From positions 1 through 10,913 of the forward strand of contig CAYGVT010000073.1 in NCBI GenBank assembly GCA_964353355.1: a stretch of 10,913 nt of DNA, read 5' to 3'. The notes below the pieces were generated by a model. That model ran no database searches, was not told the origin of the DNA, and worked only from the letters and a program-made list of their open reading frames with translations. Position numbers and translations under genes: made by a program. Below, in pieces: positions 7,168-10,913 of this stretch (its first letter is position 1; every line of letters begins with the position of its first letter). Source of the DNA: CAYGVT01 sp964353355. GTDB lineage: Archaea > Thermoplasmatota > DTKX01 > GCA-020343715.

Positions 7168-9414
7168 TCACCGGCGGCGGCGGTGGAGCCGCGCGACGGC
7201 CGCGAGCGAGGCGATGGCCACCGCGGCCGCGAGCGCGCCCGCGCCCGGCCCGTCCTCGGCCACCTTCAGGGCGAGCTCGGTCGAGCCGTTGTTGCCCTCG
7301 TCCGTCTCCGGGAGCACGTTCGCCGCGTCCACGACCGCGCGGACGGTCTGGGCCCCGTCGCCCGAGGCCTTCCACTGCAGCACGTAGGTCTTCTCGCCGT
7401 TGGCCTTGAGGCCTATGGCCTCGGTCGTGTTAGCCACCATCCGCGCACCGACCATCACGCGCACCTCGTACCCGTTCGCCGTGGTCCAGCCGGAGTTGCG
7501 CACGGTCACGCGGAGCTTGACGGTCTCGCCCGACGGGACCTGCGCGCGCTCCAGCTCGATGCGCTCGACGCGCAGGTCGGGCCGGTTCTGCACCACGAGG
7601 CTGCACTGTGCGGTCGAGTTGATGTTCCCTCGCCTGTCGGTGGCGACGACCGTGAGCGTCAGCGTCCCGTCAGGCTGCTTGGTGGTGTCTATGTTCCGCT
7701 CCCAGTAGGTCCCGGTGAAGGTCAGGGGCACGGGGTCCGTCCCGCCGATGCGGACCGTGACCGACGCGATGTTGGCCTCGACGACCTCCACCTGGAGCTT
7801 GTAGGTGCCCCAGACCGTGCCGGTCTTGGACATGACCTTGACCTGGGGTAGGTTGTTGTCGACGTTGAGCGCCACGGGCTCGCTCATGTAGCAGCCGCCC
7901 CAGACATCGTCCGCGAGCAGCCGGATGGTGTAGTCCCCGTCCATGACCATGCACGTGTCGATGTAGGATTCGAACCGCGCGCCGGTCCACGTGGCCTGCT
8001 CGCGGCACATCTCGCCGCCGGACGCGTTGTAGATGGCGACCCACACCGAGCTGCGGTTGAGGTGCGGGTCCGTGACCGAGCCCGAGAACGTGAACGCGCC
8101 AGTGACGTTGCCGCCGCCCTCAAGGTCCGAGAACTCGGGGGCGACGTTGTCCACGGCGATCACGAAGGCCCCCGATGTGCCCACATGGAGCGCGAGGTCG
8201 ACCGTGGTCGCGACCACGGAATGGTCCCCGTCCGTCATCGTGGTCGTGTCGATCCTGTAGAAGTACGCGCCGTCCGCCCCCTTTTGCATCTCCAGCCTCT
8301 CCACGGTGCTGCCGTCGAAGATGACGTGGACCGGGGCGGCGGTGTCCGCGAACGCGTCCTCGACGCGCACGGTTATGTTGTACACTCCCGTGACCCTGCC
8401 GGTGGGGGAGGTGTACATGAACATGGGCGCGCAGTTGTCGACCCGCAGCTCGACGGCGGGGGTGCACGTCGTGTGGAGCGCGAGGTCGGCCACCTCGACC
8501 GCGAACGAGCGCACGCCGCACATGAGGTCCATGGCCGTGTCGATGGTGCACCGCCAGACCGCCCCCTCCTTGGTCATGGGGAAGGGCGCGGAGGCGTTGC
8601 CGTCCACCACGACCCACACGTGCGTGGGGTCCACGAAGGTGTCGGTGACGGTGGCGGTCACGGTGTACGCGCCCATCACGTAGTTGGGCTGCTGCCAGAC
8701 CACCTCCACCACGGGCGCGGAGTTGTCAACGTGCAGCACCACGGCGACCGATGAGTTGGCGTTCGGGAGCAGCCCCGGGTAGTCCGCGTTCGCCAGGTCC
8801 TTGGCGTAGACCTGGACGGTGTGGTCTCCCTCGGGGAGGGAGGTCGTGTCGACCGGGCATCGGAAGGTGTCGGTCGTGCCCTCGCGCGTCATGGAGCGCG
8901 GCGAGCCGTCCAGCCAGGCGGTCACCGAGGGCACGTCGAGGTGCGCGTCCACGACGCGCGCCCGCACGACGAGCTCGCCCGAGACGTAGCCGCCGGCCGA
9001 GAGGATGTCGATCGTGGGGGGCGTGTTGTCGACCGTGATGGCCTGGTGGACCGTGGTGGCGGAGCCCGTCAGGTTGGCGGCCCGGACGAAGATGGTCACT
9101 GGCCCCTCCCTGAGGGCGGCAAGCCCGATGTCGGCGGTGAAGAAAGTGCCGTAGGACAGGCCCATGTTGAGCGTCGGCGGGTCCGCGAAGCCCCACCTCA
9201 CGGAGGATTCGTCGACCTCCCCCTCCACCGACACGTTGAGGTGGTAGGTGCCGGACAGAAGCCCGCCCGGGGACATGAAGCTCACGTCGGGCGCGCCCGC
9301 GGCGCCGGCGGGCGCCGCCAGGAGGGCGGCGAACAGGGCCAGGGCCAGCAGGGGCAGGGCGGTCGCGCAGACCATTCGCACTGGTAGCCTGGCCCTCTCT
9401 TGGACCGCCCGCAT
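7168..9414 (-). CDS. Secreted, membrane-anchored protein with six Ig-like repeats and a CARDB domain
   Basis: This 748-residue surface protein of unknown ligand has a signal peptide (core about 14-34, ending near AAPAGA). Six Ig-like repeats of about 90-100 residues begin near 43, 134, 235, 331, 427 and 524. Each has a (V/I)xGxY-type start, most have an (I/V)DT turn, and the repeats join through VDNxxP linkers. A CARDB domain (about 611-719, containing PDLRVERIEL, RVTVRNSGW and ETDEGNN) comes next. A C-terminal hydrophobic stretch (about 724-741) ends in RLHRRRR, preceded by PGAG. I see about eleven N-glycosylation sequons. The start at 9414 has GGAG nine bases upstream, while an ATG at 9423 abuts that GGAG and is less likely; it would add three residues. 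Several lone cysteines lie in repeats 2-6. The CARDB and anchor resemble those of cell-surface proteins of other archaea. Confidence 0.92.
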   Translation of the reverse strand: MRAVQERARLPVRMVCATALPLLALALFAALLAAPAGAAGAPDVSFMSPGGLLSGTYHLNVSVEGEVDESSVRWGFADPPTLNMGLSYGTFFTADIGLAALREGPVTIFVRAANLTGSATTVHQAITVDNTPPTIDILSAGGYVSGELVVRARVVDAHLDVPSVTAWLDGSPRSMTREGTTDTFRCPVDTTSLPEGDHTVQVYAKDLANADYPGLLPNANSSVAVVLHVDNSAPVVEVVWQQPNYVMGAYTVTATVTDTFVDPTHVWVVVDGNASAPFPMTKEGAVWRCTIDTAMDLMCGVRSFAVEVADLALHTTCTPAVELRVDNCAPMFMYTSPTGRVTGVYNITVRVEDAFADTAAPVHVIFDGSTVERLEMQKGADGAYFYRIDTTTMTDGDHSVVATTVDLALHVGTSGAFVIAVDNVAPEFSDLEGGGNVTGAFTFSGSVTDPHLNRSSVWVAIYNASGGEMCREQATWTGARFESYIDTCMVMDGDYTIRLLADDVWGGCYMSEPVALNVDNNLPQVKVMSKTGTVWGTYKLQVEVVEANIASVTVRIGGTDPVPLTFTGTYWERNIDTTKQPDGTLTLTVVATDRRGNINSTAQCSLVVQNRPDLRVERIELERAQVPSGETVKLRVTVRNSGWTTANGYEVRVMVGARMVANTTEAIGLKANGEKTYVLQWKASGDGAQTVRAVVDAANVLPETDEGNNGSTELALKVAEDGPGAGALAAAVAIASLAAVARLHRRRR

Positions 9415-9427
9415 GCTTTCCATCTCC

Positions 9428-9451
9428 GTCCCCAGGGCACTGCCTGGGGAC
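9428..9451. promoter_or_regulatory. Perfect inverted repeat at the start of the Ig-repeat gene
   Basis: GTCCCCAGG (9428-9436) and CCTGGGGAC (9443-9451) are exact inverse complements around GCACTG. The repeat lies between the gene's TATA-like box and its GGAG site, where the RNA start is expected near 9450. A third half-site, CCTGGGG, is at 9462-9468. It could be an operator for a dimeric regulator, or a hairpin at the 5' end of the mRNA. Confidence 0.6.
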
Positions 9452-9471
9452 CGATGCTATCCCTGGGGCCA

Positions 9472-9479
9472 GTATAATA
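9472..9479 (-). promoter_or_regulatory. Box A (TATA) of the Ig-repeat gene
   Basis: On the minus strand this reads TATTATAC, in otherwise GC-rich DNA. A start 25 or so bases downstream, near 9450, leaves a leader of about 35 bases before the ATG at 9414. Confidence 0.55.
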
Positions 9480-9534
9480 GGGTTGCGCGCCGGTTCTCAA
9501 CTCCTGGCATGGACCCGCTGGGCACGGGCCAAGG

Positions 9535-9543
9535 CCTTATAAG
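9535..9543 (+). promoter_or_regulatory. TATA-like palindrome, possible promoter of the disrupted membrane gene
   Basis: CCTTATAAG, inside AAGGCCTTATAAG, is a symmetric TATA-like element. Pointing right, it would start RNA near 9565, just before the membrane-protein remnant. Being symmetric, it gives no direction on its own. Confidence 0.35.
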
Positions 9544-9577
9544 CGACCGATGCCGATGGAGGCCAGGCAGGGGGGTC

Positions 9578-9947
9578 GTGTATCGAGCGATTCGAGATCC
9601 CCGCGGGCGTTTCAAAAAGGCGAAGGAGAAGGCTCCTCCTATTTGGATCCTCCATCGTCGCCTTTCTACTGGCTGGTACGTTCGTTCTCTCCTATATGGT
9701 CCAGCATCCCGTTCAATTGGATAGCCCCACGACCACCGGAGCCAAGTTCACATATATACTCATTCTCATTCTCATGATCTCTCTGTTCATGGCAGCCTTA
9801 TGGCTCGCGTTGATGCTGTTAAATCGCATTCGCGATACCCCCTCCGAGCCGAGTCTGGTTATCACGGAGAAGGCCATGGTCTTCAACGTGTACCACCACT
9901 TTCCGTGCGATACCATTGTTCATCTGTATTTGTTTAGCATGCCATAG
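9578..9947 (+). pseudogene. Remnant of a small two-helix membrane protein gene (frameshifted and truncated)
   Basis: The reading frame ending at TAG 9945-9947 is open back to about 9543. It encodes SKRRRR, a first membrane helix (LLLFGSSIVAFLLAGTFVLS), a short outside loop, a second helix (around ILILILMISLFMAALWLALM), and a start of a beta-rich domain (PSLVITEKAMVFNVYHHFP). The first helix lies before the only ATG (9696), and no ATG, GTG or TTG occurs in this frame further upstream. A GTG at 9578 after GGGGGG lies in another frame; dropping one A from the AAAAA at 9614-9618 would join it to the helix frame. The C-terminal domain stops soon after it begins. The pattern TM-TM-short beta domain suggests a PH-like membrane protein, but that is a guess. 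The stretch has clearly lower GC than its neighbours. It may also be an intact gene from ATG 9696 (83 residues). Confidence 0.45.
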
Positions 9948-10002
9948 CATAGCATGGGCGCATGCGCGTTCTGGCCACTCATGTGACACCTCCGGAAACG
10001 CA

Positions 10003-10020
10003 TGCGGGGCCTACCCCACA
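10003..10020 (+). other. Imperfect hairpin in the left flank of the TnpB element
   Basis: TGCGGGG (10003-10009) and CCCCACA (10014-10020) pair except for one C/A mismatch, around CCTA. IS200/IS605 ends are recognised as such imperfect subterminal hairpins, so this is a candidate left-end structure. It overlaps the CGCATGCG palindrome, and its role is unproven. Confidence 0.35.
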
Positions 10021-10045
10021 TTCGCTCACCCCCGGCCTTTTCCTA

Positions 10046-10053
10046 TTTATATA
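10046..10053 (+). promoter_or_regulatory. Box A (TATA) of tnpB
   Basis: TTTATATA, preceded by TTTTCC-type sequence (10038-10043) as a possible BRE, is the best archaeal TATA box in the window. Its centre is about 25 bases before GTG 10075, so the mRNA probably starts at or within a base or two of the start codon and would be leaderless. Confidence 0.65.
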
Positions 10054-10074
10054 CTCCCGCTCATCCAGTGTACC

Positions 10075-10913
10075 GTGAAGCTCGTCAAGACCCTGCGCGC
10101 GAAGGTCCACTCCCCGACTCAGCGCAAGCGAGAGGCCCTCCTCTCACTCCACAAGGGGTGGCAGGGGGCGCTCGGCCTCTCCCGCGACTATGGCTATCTA
10201 CGGGAGCACACCGACCTCCCTTCCTTCTACTGCAGGGACATCCGATGGTGCGTCGGCAAGGGCAACCGCTCCCACGTCATCCTCGGGCAGGGGGCGATGA
10301 ACCTCCGCCTTGGCGGTCGTTTCGCCCCCTGGTTCGCCTCCATCGCGACCCCGCAGGGCCGCGTCCGCGTCCCGCTGCGCCTCTGCCCCGAGCACTCCCG
10401 GCTCCTCGCCGAGCCCGGCATCAAGTTCGGCATGAGCCACCTCGTCAAGAAGGGGCCCGCCTTCTACCTCCACATCACAGTCGAGAGGGAGGTCCCCGAC
10501 ATCCCCATCCCTGTCAACGCGCCCGTGCTCGCCATCGACATCGGTGACAAGACCATCGCCACGTCGGTGACGCTCGACCCTGGTGGCCGCATGGCGGCCC
10601 CGCCGGAGTTCATGGGGAGACGGGTCCGCGGCATCAGACGCCATCACGCGTGGGTTAGGAGGGGCATGGGGCGCCACAAGGCGCTCCGTGCCATCAAGCG
10701 AGTGGGCTCGGCGGAGCACCGCAGGGTGGACGCCGAGCTCCACGCCATCTCCCGCAAGCTCGTGGACCGGGCGAGGAGCATCGGGGCCGTCATCGCCATC
10801 GGCGACCTGTCAGGCATCCGTGAGAACAAGAGGGGCAAGGGCCGGAGGATGAACCGCATCGTGAACGCGATGCCGTTCAACCGGCTCTCCCAGCTCATCG
10901 GGTACAAGGCCGC
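10075..10913 (+). CDS. tnpB: TnpB, RNA-guided nuclease of IS605-type elements (5' part, runs off the window)
   Basis: 279 codons are seen, with no stop before the window ends. The N-terminus (VKLVKTLRAKVHSPTQRKRE) is typical of TnpB. The RuvC-I motif is AIDIGDKTIATS with Asp155. A basic helical stretch follows (RRVRGIRRHHAWVRRGM, then KALRAIKR). The RuvC-II region reads VIAIGDLSGIRENKRGK, then NRLSQLIGYKA near the edge. Family members usually have Glu as in I-x-x-E-D-L, but here that position (Gly243, GGC at 10801-10803) is Gly. The zinc-finger and RuvC-III Asp, and any omega RNA at the 3' end, lie outside. GTG 10075 is chosen from the motif match and the well-placed TATA box. No Shine-Dalgarno site is needed if leaderless. 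TnpB cuts DNA guided by an RNA from the element's right end; whether this copy can do so is open. Confidence 0.93.
   Translation, partial: MKLVKTLRAKVHSPTQRKREALLSLHKGWQGALGLSRDYGYLREHTDLPSFYCRDIRWCVGKGNRSHVILGQGAMNLRLGGRFAPWFASIATPQGRVRVPLRLCPEHSRLLAEPGIKFGMSHLVKKGPAFYLHITVEREVPDIPIPVNAPVLAIDIGDKTIATSVTLDPGGRMAAPPEFMGRRVRGIRRHHAWVRRGMGRHKALRAIKRVGSAEHRRVDAELHAISRKLVDRARSIGAVIAIGDLSGIRENKRGKGRRMNRIVNAMPFNRLSQLIGYKA

Larger units (their letters stand above)
9948..10913 (+). mobile_element. IS200/IS605-type element, left part, TnpB only
   Basis: The stretch holds a TnpB gene with no tnpA seen on either side within the window. Palindromes before the gene include GCGCATGCGC (9958-9967), CGCATGCG (9999-10006) and an imperfect stem-loop at 10003-10020, which could belong to the element's left end. 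The true left boundary cannot be fixed from one copy; the value given is the base after the membrane-gene remnant. The right end is beyond the window. Confidence 0.5.

Noticed and set aside
7168..9423. Several plus-strand open frames opposite the Ig-repeat gene (for example 8062-8754)
   Set aside because: Their products are low-complexity, rich in R, G, H and V, and the minus-strand gene has six phased Ig repeats and a signal peptide.
9948..10074. A tnpA gene for the IS605-type element
   Set aside because: No reading frame of useful length and no HUH or tyrosine motif lies in the left flank. A tnpA could still lie beyond the window's right edge, but the element may also be TnpB-only.
10002..10547. 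181-codon plus-strand open frame over the TnpB gene
   Set aside because: It is out of frame with TnpB, which has the recognisable RuvC-I and RuvC-II motifs in the next frame. Its product is just P, R and H.
1..10913. CRISPR array
   Set aside because: The direct repeats seen are in-frame protein repeats with no regular spacers, and no cas-like gene occurs.

Overview
The window looks archaeal, most likely from a GC-rich euryarchaeon or Thermoplasmatota-type lineage. The evidence is a clear archaeal translation initiation factor aIF1A, TATA-like box A elements upstream of the genes, a TnpB start that looks leaderless, and two giant secreted or membrane-anchored proteins built from Ig-like, CARDB and FG-GAP propeller modules. 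The lineage assignment is an inference; no rRNA or other phylogenetic marker beyond aIF1A is present.

Layout. Positions 1-541 are a GC-rich non-coding leader with a long C-tract, a weak TATA-like site and a perfect stem-loop. Positions 542-6595 (+) encode a 2017-residue single-pass surface protein. It has three copies of one beta-sandwich-like module alternating with two seven-bladed FG-GAP propellers, then several Ig/cadherin-like domains, one membrane helix and a cytosolic tail of about 260 residues with Asn/Gly/His tracts and a SHOCT-like end. Positions 6596-6716 hold hairpins between convergent genes. Positions 6717-7073 (-) encode aIF1A, with a TTG start that fits the ribosome binding site and box A better than the upstream ATG. 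Positions 7168-9414 (-) encode a secreted protein with six Ig-like repeats, a CARDB domain and a C-terminal anchor. Its transcript would begin in a perfect 9-bp inverted repeat.

Positions 9424-10074 are a non-canonical, lower-GC stretch. It holds promoters pointing both ways, the remains of a small two-helix membrane protein gene that seems frameshifted and cut short, and the left flank of an IS200/IS605-type element. Positions 10075-10913 (+) are the first 279 codons of a TnpB gene that runs off the window. The usual RuvC-II glutamate is a glycine in this TnpB.

How the genes relate. The two surface proteins lie on opposite strands and converge on aIF1A. Nothing here ties aIF1A functionally to them, and it appears to have its own promoter. 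The large protein's long cytosolic tail suggests a role in adhesion sensing or in organising something at the membrane. The TnpB element is a separate mobile insertion next to gene debris. No complete new defence or metabolic system is visible. The most unusual items are the propeller receptor's architecture and tail, the TnpB active-site substitution, and the palindrome covering the leader of the Ig-repeat gene.
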